NCBI GenBank assembly: GCA_035610365.1
Contig: CM069432.1
Location: 166,592,035-166,656,034 of the forward strand
DNA length: 64,000 nucleotides
Source: Aquatica leii
Lineage: Eukaryota; Arthropoda; Insecta; Coleoptera; Lampyridae
Reading direction: 5' to 3'
Shown here: one piece after another, positions 35,459 through 47,340 of the stretch
Position numbering within the stretch: the first letter of the stretch is position 1
Layout: every line of letters starts with the position of its first letter
Notes under the pieces: model-generated
The model's input: the letters and a program-made list of their open reading frames with translations, nothing else
The model's database searches: none
Told to the model about the DNA's origin: nothing
Program-made: the position numbers and the translations under genes

Positions 35459-35533
35459 TTATTATTATTGTTAATATTTTGTTTTCTTCTTATTTGACGT
35501 ATGTAAGTAACTATGTTTACATGGCATAAATAA

Positions 35534-35582
<49 letters not shown>
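35534..35582 (+). repeat. (ATT)n tail of the non-LTR element
   Basis: About 16 ATT units directly after TAAATAA. Simple 3' tails instead of poly-A are common in CR1-group elements and mark the 3' end here. Confidence 0.85.
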
Positions 35583-35584
<2 letters not shown>

Positions 35585-35820
35585 AAGTTCTTTATCGTTT
35601 GATGAGGTTGCAAAAAACATTAAGTATCAAATTAAAATCATAATCTATAGTATTTTTATTTCACTTAAAATGCAATCATGCAAATGTCGTTACTCGTTAA
35701 AATTACATTGTCTACACCAGATATTATTTTTCTATAATGTGTGTTTCTACGTAAGTGCAAAACAACCATTATCACTTTCAGATACGGTATTTGGGTACAA
35801 CTAGGGACGTATTTAAAAAT

Positions 35821-35942
35821 TGACATTGGATTTTCTCAAAAACTATCAGAAAGAGACCTAATGTTTACAATAGAAGTATGCTCCAAATCATTACAGCTAC
35901 CCCCCATTATGAGATTATGCGTTATAACAGTTACACCCTGTA
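35821..35942 (-). repeat. Right arm of a 120-bp inverted repeat
   Basis: On minus it starts TACAGGGTGTAACTGTTATA and pairs with 31437-31556. See that entry. Confidence 0.75.
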
Positions 35943-38900
35943 ATTTTCTTCTTATTTATGGGTTCAGCTAATTTTTGAACTGTTGAATTTAATTTGCGTT
36001 TTCTGTCCATAATAATCATTGTAGTCACCAGATACGGGCAAATTTTTGAGTTTTATTGTTTTATTAAACAATTTTGTTTCTTCTATTAGACTTAGCGTTT
36101 TAAAAATCAAAGCTGTAAAACAGACGTACTGACACATTGGTAACATTCTTAACATTTTTTTAGGATAGTAAACCTATTCTTAGAACATGCCGCGCTTGTA
36201 TAAACTCAACGTTCTAAATTATTTTCTTTTGTTTTGAGAAAAATTATGTCTGTTGGGTAACAAAAATTTATTAATTTGAACATTCGTCATTTTTAGAAAC
36301 ATTGAGGAATTATTGTGGGTCGTAGGAACCCACAAAAAATTATTGTAAGTTGAAAAATTAGCTTTGCGATTATGGTTTTGTATATAAAAATATATTTGTT
36401 TTTTTATATCTTTGTACAGATACTGATCAGAAATAATTATTGTATATCCTTAACAAATCACAATGAAATTGTTACGTTCCTTCCTGTACTATTAATAACT
36501 TCTAAACTTCTAAACATGGTTGTCATTTTGTTAAAAAACGTTTGTTGTTGAGCATTTTCCATGAACACTTTTTGATATTCTTTAACACCGAATTTATATA
36601 AATTTAACATAGCAAACAGTTTGTTCATGTTTTCAATAAATGTGGCTGTCGCAAAAGCATTAAAGTTGTTACAGTTGAATTACTTAATAATTGTGTTACT
36701 AACAGCATTTTGATTTTTTTGAAAGTATTGATTTAAATGTTGTTTTCTGTGATGCTTTTCTTCACTTTCAATCTATCAACGAATAAATTATTTCTTGTAA
36801 ACTTTATTATGTGTGGAGTGTCAAAACACATAATAGAATTTTTTGAGTTTCTATTCGTTTTGATGTATTTTGTACCTAGAATGATCGGCCATAAATTTTA
36901 CTTTTTTGATCTAGGTCGGTAAAGTATAGTAGAATGTTATAACTAGAAGTTGGCACTAATAAGCATTACATTTTTACTTATAATTTTTTTAGATTTATTA
37001 ACACCATTATTAGTGTTATAGTTTACAATAACATTAACAAATATAATAAATTAGCCAGTATCTTACAACTGCTAAAAATAATAATAATTTTTATTGTTCT
37101 TAACTGCCATAAATTTTAATTTTTCGTTATTGTAAACCGTCTTTGACAGTTTTGGCACACTTGTCAACATAAACGTCAAATTATTTTTGAAAGATTTTGA
37201 GACTTTGTGGGCCTCCTAGTCTCTGTTCGAGCAATAAAATGTTGTATTCAACTTGTTCCTGTCTAATTTGGACGCTTTTTTTCCCTCGAGGACTTTTTAA
37301 ACCCTCGTTTCACTCGGGTTTAAAAATGCCCTCTTGAGAAAAAAGCGTCCAATTTACACAGAAACTCGTTAAATAAACTACTATATTTTCATATAAGTTA
37401 AACTGTAATGAAATTATGTAATTGTCGAATTAATTTTAAAAACAATTGAATTTCGTAATTACAGATTTTGGTTTTATCAACGTAAACTTGATTAAAAGAC
37501 AATACTGAAATAACTGTTTTTAACAAATTTGTACTATAAAGGTTTGCACAATAAATTTTGTGTATCACACGTCCTGAAAGTATTTTGTGAGTATTCGCAT
37601 TTTATATGCTCATACTCGCAAAAAATCACTTTATATCATCAATCACAAACTAAACAATTTTTTTAAATATATAAATATACAAAACATTTAAAAGTTATTA
37701 TTTTAATAAGTTTAAAACTTTTGCCGCTTTTAAAAATATGTCGGTTTACATAGATGTATATTTAATATTTTTCTACTTTGTATGCATAACGTACGTTGAT
37801 AAGCGCTTAATGACAATTATTTTGAATAATTAAATTATGCTTATCGTAAATGTATTTTTGTAAATTCTTAGAAATTTATAATCCTTTTTAAATATTGTTC
37901 TTAGAAACAATATAAATAATAATATTGTCGTTCTACTACGAATATTTGTCAGCAATTCTTGACTATAGATGAATGCAAGTACTGTCAAGCATGCAACAGA
38001 CAAAAACAAAAAATAAATGCAAAATACACGCACGTCTTATGAAATCTTTACTTATAATTTTTTATTTGTGCTAATAGGTAGTATGATTTTACAAAACGAG
38101 CATAAACATAATTGTGATGTAAAACCTGTCTTTTAGTAAAAATTAAAACTTTTACAGTGAAGAAATGGGACAAATAAAACTACAAATTTAGTTTTATAAT
38201 AACGTTTTGTTGGTTAAACGCCTAACTTTATAAACCAATTTTTAACCGCAATGATTAATTTGATTAAACTTGATAATAAATTATAAAAATGACTAAGGAA
38301 TAAGAATAAACGTAATCGCGTTTTGTGTTTAGATGTGTTTGTTTTATGTTTATATGTTAAATTAGTTATATAACATTTAGTAACATTTATAAACATTTTT
38401 ATTATTTTATTCTAATATTATGGCTTATCAGCACTTTAATATCGGCTTGTGCCGTGAAAATTTAACATCCATGGTCGTTATTGTTTAAGAGTTTTAACAG
38501 ATTTTTAAATAAATTTTATTTTAATTTATAAATTTTAAGAAAAAATACAGAAATTTTATTAAAAGACAAACTATTTTGCATTAGAATAATAACTGATATG
38601 AAAATGTCAATTAAAAACTGACAACCTAGAAAGTTTAAATATTCCTCAATTTCTTAAAATAAAAAAAACGTTTTTTAAATTTACTATTACTTATGTCTAG
38701 CTACGTAGCTCTAATTTAATTAAAAAAACTTCTATTGTCTTAATTTAATGATAGTAGTTTTATCCTTTTTTGTAGCTCCACGTAGATCTTATTTAAATAA
38801 CATCCCGCATATGTGAGGCATAACCGAGCCATTTTTGGTTTTTCAGTACCTCAAGATTATCATATATTTTATTTCCAGAAGAATTTATTTTAAATAGTAA

Positions 38901-40778
38901 TTCTTAAAGTCATTCTAGAAACTTTCCACAACTTAATCATTTAACAATTGTTTATAGCAGTGTTCAAAAGGTTTTTTTATTTAGTATTTTTGAACATAGA
39001 ACTTGATTAATGATGAAATAAATGAAAAAAACAACAAGTAATTCTACACAACAACAAACAAATTTTACATCAAAATATGCTAATATTATGCCTTTAAATC
39101 CATTATAATCACTGGATGCAGATTTTTTAAGTCTATAAATTGAGTTATTGACAAATAAACTGTAACAGTAGTAATCGTTTTAAAGCGATTCACGGTAGCT
39201 TGCACGCCTTCTCTGTACCATTTGTTGCACAGTTTGAGACAAGACTGTTACTACTTACTGGCGTTATAAATACATACAAAAATAGCATATTTATTTTTAG
39301 TGTTTTTCCATACGTGATAAAAATGTTTAAACTTCTACACTGTCAATCTGTACAATCGTTAACTATTCACAATTTATCATATTAATTAATTTCTAGCTTG
39401 ATTGACGTAGATTACTTAGCACTTCAGCGTTTGTCAAAAAACTTAATCATATCAAAATTGATTTTATTAATGTCAGAAATGTTGGTTTTTTCTTATACTT
39501 CATAATTACATTTTTTACGTTGTTGGTGTATTGTATTTAAATTAGTTTAAATGAAACATTAACTTTTACTTGTATGAGTTGCAAATAATGTTTTAGAAAA
39601 GATATGCGCTAATAGAATCAGAGTTTTTTAGTGTAGGTAGATACATTTTAAATATTTTTTTAGTTGCTTTATTATTTTGTTAATGTAATTTTGTTACAAT
39701 TTCTTCTGTTTATGAAGGTTTTTTAAATTACAATCCTCGAGCGGTCTTTTCTAAATCTACAAATTACATTTCTTTTTACAGCACCGCATTTTTTCTCATA
39801 CTTTAAAGTGGCAACGTGCCTTTGACATAAATCAGATTCAATAGAGAAGTGTGATTTTAAGAACATTTAGGATTGTAAAGGTTTGTTATTTACATTTTAA
39901 CTATTAATAGGTATTGTCATATTTATTTCGATTCATAGTATAATGTTTAGTAACACTAATATACCAAGGTAATATTTAAAAAAATTAGAAATGAAGAACA
40001 ACATTGCTAAAAACAGAAATAGGTTTTATTATCATACATTATATTATGTTGAAGTTGAATTTGATATGTTTATTGCATTTTAAAGTTAATATTGACAATT
40101 ATAACGGAAAGCATAAATGTTGCCAATTAGCTTATCAACAAAATGCAGTTGGTTATTTATTTTTCTATATATCAGAGAAGGCTACACAAATGCATAATGC
40201 AGCCTCACCATGATTAAAACAATATAATTAACTATTAATTACTCGAGTTAAACTTCGTTATACAATTTTATTGCGTCTGAATCAGATCATCGTAATACCA
40301 TCAATTATGAAAGTATTTCATAGATAGTAGTTAGTAATGAATGAATCGTAAAATACGTAGTAATTTTCATATTTCTAAGATTTAGTAAATGTTGATTAAA
40401 TTAAACTGCGTTATAAATAAACTGATAACGTTGAAAGTATGTGGAAAGAAAAAATACGTCGGCCTTTGAATAGTAAATAGAGACTAATCATATGACCGGA
40501 AGGATACACATTTGAATCACGAAAAACCACTAATAAAAGTTGCATAGACGCAACCTTGGTATTTTCACCTGGTTCTTTTAAAAATCGACGAACAGGTTTA
40601 GTGAATCACATGGTTAAAAAGCTCCCCGCGAAGGCGTGTACAAATTTAGGAGTTTAACCTTTGTGGGTTTTCCTTTTTAATTCCGTTGAGCAAAATCCCA
40701 GCTACTGGTTTATCTCTTGCTATATTAATAAACGTAGCTTTACTACATTTACGAGTTTGCAATTAACTCAGTGCCGCG
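35943..40778. other. AT-rich sequence, no gene seen
   Basis: No coding is recognised; listed-length frames here are AT-rich and motif-free. A small hairpin TTGTGGGT/ACCCACAA is at about 36317-36340, and a larger palindrome at 37265-37354 is given separately. Confidence 0.5.
37265..37354. repeat. Imperfect 42-bp palindrome with 6-bp loop
   Basis: Left arm AATTTGGACGCTTTTT... to AAACCCTCG (37265-37307), loop TTTCAC, and right arm CGGGTTTAAAAATGCCCTC... to AAGCGTCCAATTT (37315-37354) are imperfect reverse complements. It could be a foldback repeat unit; it lies alone. Confidence 0.8.
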
Positions 40779-41738
40779 ATGGTTGTCGTAACAAAAATGT
40801 TTATCACCAGTGTTACAGTTGTACTTGCGTTTTTAGTGATATCTAATGCACAAGCTGGACCTTTATCAAATAGTTTATTACCACAACAAAGAGAAATATT
40901 TGCACAAGGTATGTAATAATAATATATTAAAAAAAATAATTCAGATTATTTCAAATTTAAATGTTTGATTAAACGTGGATAATGCACGTAATCCATTACT
41001 TAGAGTAAACATGTTTTCGTAAATAAAACCAAAAATCCTCATTAATTGAATTTATTGTAATAGTTTGAATAAAAAATATATTAATTTATCTTGATATACT
41101 TTCAATATAATTGAAGCCTCAGTTATGTGAACAACTTAATTAGCTGTACAAACATCCAAGGTTAATTGTATTGAAATGTAGTATATTTCTTACTAACATT
41201 TTAATTGTATATGCACTTTAATGATACGACTTTCTTTTGTTTAGGTTCTGATGGTGGTTACATCCGACGAAGGTTTGTACGAGATATGAATAGTGAATCC
41301 TTAGAAAATTCAGAAAGTAAATATGCAATTCATAATGCCGCGTTTTATAATTATTTCCCATATGGTGCACGTCAATATGGACATCATGGGCCAAAAGCGT
41401 CTTCATTTAATACTCATCATCACGGGCCTTACAGTCATCAATACCACAATCAATTTTTTGATCACGATCATCACTCTCATCATTTCTCGTATGATCATCA
41501 TCCACATCATAATTTCCACCATCATCACCACCACCACGACTGTGATCACAGCAACAGCGATAGTAGCGAGTCATCCAGCGATGAAACTTACGGAATTGGA
41601 AACAATAAACCTTATCCTTCAGGAACCGAAAAGGAATCACCTTTAACTTCTGCACCCGCAAAATCAACCGACCTCACGCCTACAACTACCACGGAAACTA
41701 CTTTTGACATTGATGTAAGACTTGGATCTAGTAATTAA
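40779..41738 (+). CDS. Secreted histidine-rich protein, two exons
   Basis: Join 40779-40908 and 41245-41738; intron 40909-41244 has GTATGT donor and TTTGTTTAG acceptor, phase 1. The product is 207 aa. Residues 7-26 are a signal peptide (MFITSVTVVLAFLVISNAQA) with likely cleavage after AQA, which fixes exon 1. The mature part starts GPLSN, has a basic RRRFVR stretch at 51-56 (possible processing site), then a His-rich zone at 90-145 (Gly/Tyr/Phe/Asp between; seven His at 135-141), an acidic Ser/Asp stretch at 146-157, and a Thr-rich tail. Only one Cys is in the mature part. Metal binding, cuticle or secretion roles are all possible; no family was recognised. This is the only convincing host gene. 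Confidence 0.8.
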
Positions 41739-41937
41739 ATGTGATTTACACTAATTTATGACTGTTTTTACATAAGTACTGATAGTAATATTATATTTAA
41801 AATTAGTAAACTACAAATTATTTATAATGTGTATATATATATGTATAAAAATATTTCTTTTACTAATAGATTGTATTTAAACAAACCTGTTGTTTTTTTA
41901 AATTTTTTATAACATTAATTTTAAAGAATGCTTTCTG

Positions 41938-41943
41938 AATAAA
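41938..41943 (+). terminator. Candidate polyadenylation signal
   Basis: AATAAA 200 bp after the stop of the His-rich gene, within AATAAAATAAATA. Such hexamers are frequent in AT-rich DNA, so support is only positional. Confidence 0.4.
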
Positions 41944-42278
41944 ATAAATATTTATAAAGCAACTAAAACAAACTTAATATGAATTATAAGTTTCATTAAA
42001 ACTGACACGAAGATATGTAATCATCTATATATCTTTATAAACTTATGTTGTAAAGGTCAATCTTCTAAATAAATAACTAATTAGTAATTATTTTATGTGT
42101 TGACAGAAAATCCTAGACGCATTTTAATTTATTATTCGTTGCATTACGTTAGTACCTAAATAATGATTGTTTCATTTATTTATTTATCTTTTTGATAATT
42201 AAGAAATTACTTTGAGATTAAGACGGTCACAGATTCATATCAAATAATAATTACATAAATTTTAATATTATGAATAAT
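41944..42278. other. AT-rich sequence, no gene seen
   Basis: No coding or repeat is recognised between the His-rich gene and BEL-3; no LTR could be placed here. Confidence 0.5.
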
Positions 42279-43030
42279 TCATAGAAGAAAAAAGTGTCTA
42301 AAACAAATAAAAAACGGTAAAATATACACTGCGTTTAATAACTCTTGATTGTTGTTAGCCCATTTGCGTAGGTTAAATTTTTTACAGGACATCAAATTTA
42401 TAAGCTCTTGTTGCAGAGCTTTGGTTGTACTAACGTTGTTTTCCCCATATATGATGTCGTCAACATAAATGTGGTGATTCACAACGTACGCTGCGTTAGG
42501 ATACTTCTTTCCGTAGCGTGAAACAAGTTCTTGTACAGTGCGGTTAGCCAAATATGCTTGATACACCATACGTAACAGTATTTAAGCAACATTCTTGTAT
42601 TGGAACATCTTGTGAAAAACGCTATAGAATTCTTTGGTAATCTCGATGTTGATTTTACACCAGTATTCAAGGTGTCGTTAAACGAAAGTCCAGTAGACGT
42701 CTTTGCTGACGCTTCAAAAACCACTCTAATTTTTGTCGTGATACTATCAGGCTTTTGCACGCAGTGATGCGAAATGTAATACGCAGTAGGAGATTTAGTT
42801 TTTGCTTGAAGAATAATAGTCATGTGACCAGTGCTTAAATAATCAAACATAAACTCTGAATATAATTTATGTAACGATAAATTGCGTAAAAGTCTAGACT
42901 CTAATAGAAGAAATCTGCGAATAGCTTGGTTGTCGGAGTTACCCAGTTGTGGTTCTCTGTTCTTAAACGGAAGAGAAACAACAAATCTTCCATCCTCTTC
43001 TTCTCTAACAGTATTTTTGACGTATTATAG
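42279..43030 (-). pseudogene. BEL-3 RT segment, inverted relative to the rest of BEL-3
   Basis: On minus, from 43010 downward: EEEDGRFVVSLPFKN, NSDNQAIRRFLLLESRLL, STGHMTIIL, ISHHCVQKPDSITTKIRVV and FEASAKTSTGLSFNDTLNTG, the BEL linker and RT start. Then, after a gap lacking the DIEKMYRQ block, 42569-42279 gives MVYQAYLANRTVQELVSRYG, the catalytic box HIYVDDIIYGEN and KFNLRKWANNNQELL. The remainder of the same pol (post-RT onward) lies on the plus strand from 43112. Stops and a frameshift make it dead. The inversion or two-fragment origin is inferred from strand and order. Confidence 0.85.
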
Positions 43031-43111
43031 ATTTTGATAAAAAAAAGCTATCTTTTATCAAAGTACAAATTCTGCTACACTTGTCATCTTCGTGTTTTGG
43101 TGTGTACGAAA

Positions 43112-45299
43112 CGGAAAATTGCTAGAATCTATGATCCTCTCGGTTTTCTATCTCCTTGCACTTTATACGTGAAACAAATTATGCAGCAACTGTTGTCTTC
43201 TAAATTAGACTGGGACGATTCTCCACCAGACTATATCGAACAATAATGAAGTCAATTCAAACACGAACTTCTTCAACTTTCAGAAGTGGTTATACCTTGC
43301 CGTTTTATTAGTGACGACGTTGCTAGAACTAAATTACACGCTTTTTCTGACGTATCTCAAGTCGGTTACTGCGCAGTACCGTACTTCAGATTAGTCACTA
43401 TTCACCAAAAGGTATTGGTTTTTATGATTTGTAGCAAATCTCGAATTGCTCCGCTTAAAACAATCTCACTTCCTAGGCTAAAATTATGTGTCGCTGTACT
43501 TCTAGCAGATGTTGTGCCATCAATAAAGCAGACTTTGACACCTTTTATAACTATTCATGAAATACATGTTTGGTCTGACATTCAGACGGCTTTGTCCTGG
43601 ATATGCTCTTCGCCTCATCGCTGGAAAACTTTCATTGCCAACAGAGTGTCACACATTCAAGACAAAAATGTTAATACTCAATGGTACTACATCCCATCTA
43701 CTGAAAATACAGGAGATTTCGAATCTTGTGGATTAACTCCTAAGCAACTTGTTACTCACGCACTCTGGTGGAATGGTCCTGACTGACTGTCAAGGCATAC
43801 TACTTATGGCCTAAACAACCTTCAGCATTGGAATTTACTGTTGTCGAAGAAGCCAGAAGTACCACTTTAACTATGTCGTACGAGCGCCACGTCATCGACG
43901 AACTTATGCTACGTTATTCTTCATTTAAAAGGATACTACGTGTCTGCATTTATCTTAAGATTTTTAAAAAATTGTAAACATCCTAAACCTAAAACATCTT
44001 GACGCATATAAAGGTACAGACATCTTTAACTAAAATCATAAAACATGTACAAGATACATCGTTTACACATGTATTTGCATGTTTAGCAAATTCAAAACTC
44101 TTACCAAAATTCTTTCAAAAACTAGCAACGTTTATCGATGAAGAGGGATGTCTCAGGGTGGGTGGACGGCTCAGGCAGTTGCAGTTACCCCTCGAGTCAA
44201 AACATCCGTTGTTACTACCAAGTAATTATAGACTGACATAAATCATTATCGAGTATACGCACATAACTAACCTACATCCAGGTTACAAAACGCTACACTA
44301 CTGGATCATTTCGCCACCAGCGGCAATTACTAGATGTCTTTCAAAATGTATTCGATGCTTTAAAACACATCTAAAATCGACTCCTCCAAGAATAACAGAT
44401 TTACTCAACTTCGCGTGTCTGAACTTAAACCATTCTTGGTCATAAGCATTAATTACGCAGGGCCGTTTACTATTACTCTAAACAAGACGAGAGGTAGAAA
44501 AACCACAAAGGCTTACGTCTGTGTGTTTGTATGTTGTGTAATTAAGGCAATTCATCTTGAGCTAGTCTCTAATCTATCATCTGAAGCATTCATAGCAGTC
44601 TTTAGACGATTCGTCTCGCGCAGAGGCAGATTCAATATAATTTTTAGTAACCAAGGAACAAACTTTATTGGCGCTAACCGACAGCTTTTGGAACTTGCAA
44701 AACACACTACCCAAAAACTTGATATAGAATGGAGATTCAATCCTCCAGCGACGCCACACTTTAATGGTCTGTAAAATGTAAAAACCAACTTATATAGAGT
44801 AGTTAGTAAACAAACGTTATCGTTTGAAGAGCTTTATACTCTGCTTACACAGATAGAAGCAATTTTGAATTCTCGGCCAATTACTCCATTAAGTCATGAT
44901 CCCAATGACTTGCAGGCTCTAACTCCAACTCATTTTTTAACGCTAGAGTCGCCATGTTCAAACGTTTTTGAACATGATTTGTCGAAACTGGCGTTAAATA
45001 GGCTCAATAGTTGGCAACTGGAACAACAAATGTTAGGGCACTTCTGGGATCGCTGGCGCAACAAGTACCTTCATACTCTTCAACAAAGATCAAAATGGAA
45101 CAAAACCGTTTCCAATATCAAACTTGACACGATTGTTGTTATTAGATATGAACAAAAGTCACCTCTGCATTGGAAGCTGGCTCATGTGGTTAATGTTTAC
45201 CCGGGCACCGACAGAAGTATACGAGTAGTCTCTCTAAGAACCACTAATGGCATACTTAAGAAACCCGTCATAAATGTATGCCCCTTACCATTACAATAA
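43112..45299 (+). pseudogene. BEL-3 A17 domain, RNase H and integrase
   Basis: Plus strand: ARIYDPLGFLSPCTLYVKQI (43112-43246), then RNase H at 43286-43786 (KLHAFSDVSQVGYCAV, PLKTISLPRLKLCVAVLL, HVWSDIQTALSWI, HALWWNGPD). A degraded stretch follows to 44000, then VGGRLRQLQLPLESKHPLLLP (44001-44241), a broken zinc site, INYAGPF, FSNQGTNFIGA (second core Asp replaced by Asn) and PPATPHFNGL. The C-terminus at 44865-45299 is SRPITPLSHDPNDLQAL to VCPLPLQ. Several stops and frameshifts are present, and the FSN reading indicates a lost catalytic residue. Confidence 0.85.
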
Positions 45300-45391
45300 A
45301 CACATTTTGCTTACAATTAAAATCATTTGCTATTATAGTTACATTTTAGTTGGTTTAATTAGTTTGGGAATTAGTTTTTGGTGGGTGGAAA

Positions 45392-45650
45392 TGTTCGTTC
45401 CGCTCACACGTTTTTAAGTTAATTTCTTTGTTTTGCGCAATAATTCATTTTGCATAGACTTTATACGTTTTAACTAGAAACAAGTTTTTAGTGATAAGGA
45501 AGAAGTGTTAAAAGTGCGGCCGAGTATAGACGCTAAATAAAGTGTTGGTAACGTTAAGAACAATTTTAAGCTCACTCTTCTAAAAAAGCGAGTAAGAACT
45601 TAATTTAATTACAAGGCACAAAATCGGCGCAAACGCATTTGTCCACCGCA
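45392..45650 (+). repeat. Putative BEL-3 LTR
   Basis: Begins TGTTCGTTCC directly after a purine stretch (GGTGGGTGGAAA, 45380-45391) following the pol C-terminus, and ends CCGCA at 45650, giving 259 bp. Only one copy is in the window, so ends are inferred from TG...CA, the polypurine tract and the primer site that follows. Confidence 0.65.
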
Positions 45651-45703
45651 ATATTTTGGTCCTTCGAGCCGGTGTCGCGGTGCACAAATGCGTTTGCGCC
45701 GAT
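45624..45703 (+). repeat. 27-bp inverted repeat framing the primer site
   Basis: ATCGGCGCAAACGCATTTGT plus CCACCGC (45624-45650) and its reverse complement at 45677-45703 form a stem with a single mismatch; the loop of about 26 bases holds the primer binding site. Confidence 0.9.
45657..45672 (+). promoter_or_regulatory. BEL-type primer binding site, tRNA-Tyr
   Basis: TGGTCCTTCGAGCCGG is complementary to the 3' end of insect tRNA-Tyr as I recall it (CCGGCTCGAAGGA plus CCA). It sits 7 bp after the putative LTR end, which places that LTR as a 5' LTR or as the junction of a tandem copy. Confidence 0.75.
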
Positions 45704-45872
45704 CATCTTAATCGGAATACATTATTATAATGGACAAAATCCTACTTGAATAAAATATACACACTAATTTTATAATCACCAAATCGAACTGGTAAACGCC
45801 TTTCTTTCTGAGGGCGCCAGATTGCTATTAGAGGGACTAGACACTCAGGTGCATTTTTTTGAATCGGCTTTT

Positions 45873-47340
45873 TTAGGTCCAAACGTCACAGTTTTTTTGG
45901 GTTGAACTAGTTTGGTTTATATGACGTTTTCCTTCCATGTCCAATAATATTTGATGTGCAATTTTTTTAGTCTTTTTTTTTACTTTTAGTCTAAATTTCC
46001 AAGCATTTTTGTCATCAAATCGGACCTGAAGCCTTTCACCCACTTGTACAAAGAGTGCCGGATTAAAGGATACCTGTAACACTTAGGTCGGAATGGAAAA
46101 ATTGCATTTAGTCGAATGTGTATTTTTCCGTGTAAGTACAATCCATTTGACGATTTACCACAAGGCTTTATATTTAAAAAGAATATATTGCACTTTATTT
46201 TCTATAAAAATATTTTTATTTCATCCTACTTTAAGTTTGTGTTTTATAGTCTGGACATTTCGTTCAGCTAACTAGTACGTTTGAGCACTGAGATTTTCAA
46301 TTTAGTTTAAATTTGATTAAATACTTGCCGAAATCAAAAGTTACTTCAAATGGACGAACAACTTCCTATGCTTGTATTGTTTCTAATTTACTTATTCTAT
46401 ATGTAAAGTCAGGATTAGAGTCATTATCGAATTCAGGAGTTGTAACGTTTATATTAGAAACATTTGATTTGTTGTTTTGCCTTTTTATTAAGATTATAAT
46501 ACAAACTTTTGCAATATGAATTTCCCTTTTGCGCAAGTTCTGTATTTAAGTTTGCTTCTATCGACATGACAGTCTGTAAGCTTGTGATTATTTCTTCTAC
46601 ACAGATATTTACAGATGCATACCCAAATTTTTAATACTAACGGCCCTGTAATTTCGTTGACAATTATGGAATTGTATTTTGAATAACCTAGATCTAGTGA
46701 TCTCTTGAACTCTGATTGGAATGATTTCTGGAATCGTTTTTTAGACCGTTTTTTGAACTTGAACGATTTCTTAAAATGTTAGTGGTTTTATGAACATCAC
46801 TTGTACCAAAATTAAAATGACTTAAATTGAAAGGCTGTGTTAATTCTTTATTTTAAATTTTTGAAGTTTTAAAAGCAGTTGCTTTTGACAAAATATCCTT
46901 AAACTCAGTAGCATCAGATTATAGAATTTGTTTTCTTAATAAATCGTCACGTAACTCACTAATGAACTGGGCTCTTAGAAAAACTTCTACTACCGATACT
47001 GCTTTATTACATTTACATTTGACTGAAAATTCGCATTCCACAAGGTCCCGTTGTAAGGCTGCGACGTATTCAGCAGTTCATTGACGTTTTTTTTTTATAG
47101 TTATTTGGAAAATAATGCTGTGAAAAACTATACTTTTTTTTGGAATTAACATTTGTTTCAGTTCATTTACAAGCTCATCATAACTTAATTCTTTAATGAG
47201 CTTTTTACGGCCAGGAAATGCAGCTAGATTGTTGTATGATCCAATCGACACACATAGAAGTTGTGCATTTTTTCTTTATCTACATTTTTCATAATGTAAT
47301 CATTTTTAAATTGTGCTAGACACTTTTTAAAATGGTATGG
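45873..47340 (-). pseudogene. Gypsy-2: relic with gag, protease and integrase ends
   Basis: Minus strand in changing frames. Gag at 47330-46860: NAQLLCVSIGSYNNLAAFPG, LIKELSYDELVNEL, then YVAALQRDLVECEF and FLRAQFISELRDDLLRKQIL, the usual Gypsy gag core. A protease-like N-terminus near 46380-46310 (RPFEVTFDFGKYLIKFKLN). Integrase C-terminus at 46082-45873 (QVGERLQVRFDDKNAWKFRL, ILLDMEGKRHINQ). RT, RNase H and the integrase core are missing, so most of pol is deleted. It is older and unrelated in sequence to Gypsy-1; LTRs were not found. Confidence 0.65.

Larger units (their letters stand above)
31560..35582 (+). mobile_element. CR1/Jockey-type non-LTR retrotransposon
   Basis: Two overlapping coding regions (ORF1, then APE endonuclease plus RT) are followed by a (ATT)n tail at 35534-35582. 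The 5' end is placed somewhere in 31560-31709 and is uncertain. The ORF1 C-terminal block (KHPDLYSSFEVSV, WPKGVLLNRF) and the endonuclease N-terminus NIQCLRNKMD are typical of CR1/L2/Jockey-group elements. ORF2 has two nonsense codons and two or more frameshifts. Confidence 0.85.

Noticed and set aside
35741-35971. 76-aa frame next to the non-LTR element
   Set aside because: Overlaps the right arm of the 120-bp inverted repeat and has no protein features.
36317-36340. Hairpin TTGTGGGT/ACCCACAA
   Set aside because: An 8-bp stem is too short to stand out in this much sequence.
40721-40772. TATATTAA and TCAGT as TATA box and initiator of the His-rich gene
   Set aside because: Spacing is about 48 bp, longer than usual, and both motifs are common by chance here.
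41323-41667. Alternative frames of 107 and 86 aa over the His-rich exon
   Set aside because: Shadows created by the CAT/CAC-rich codons; only the spliced frame has a signal peptide.
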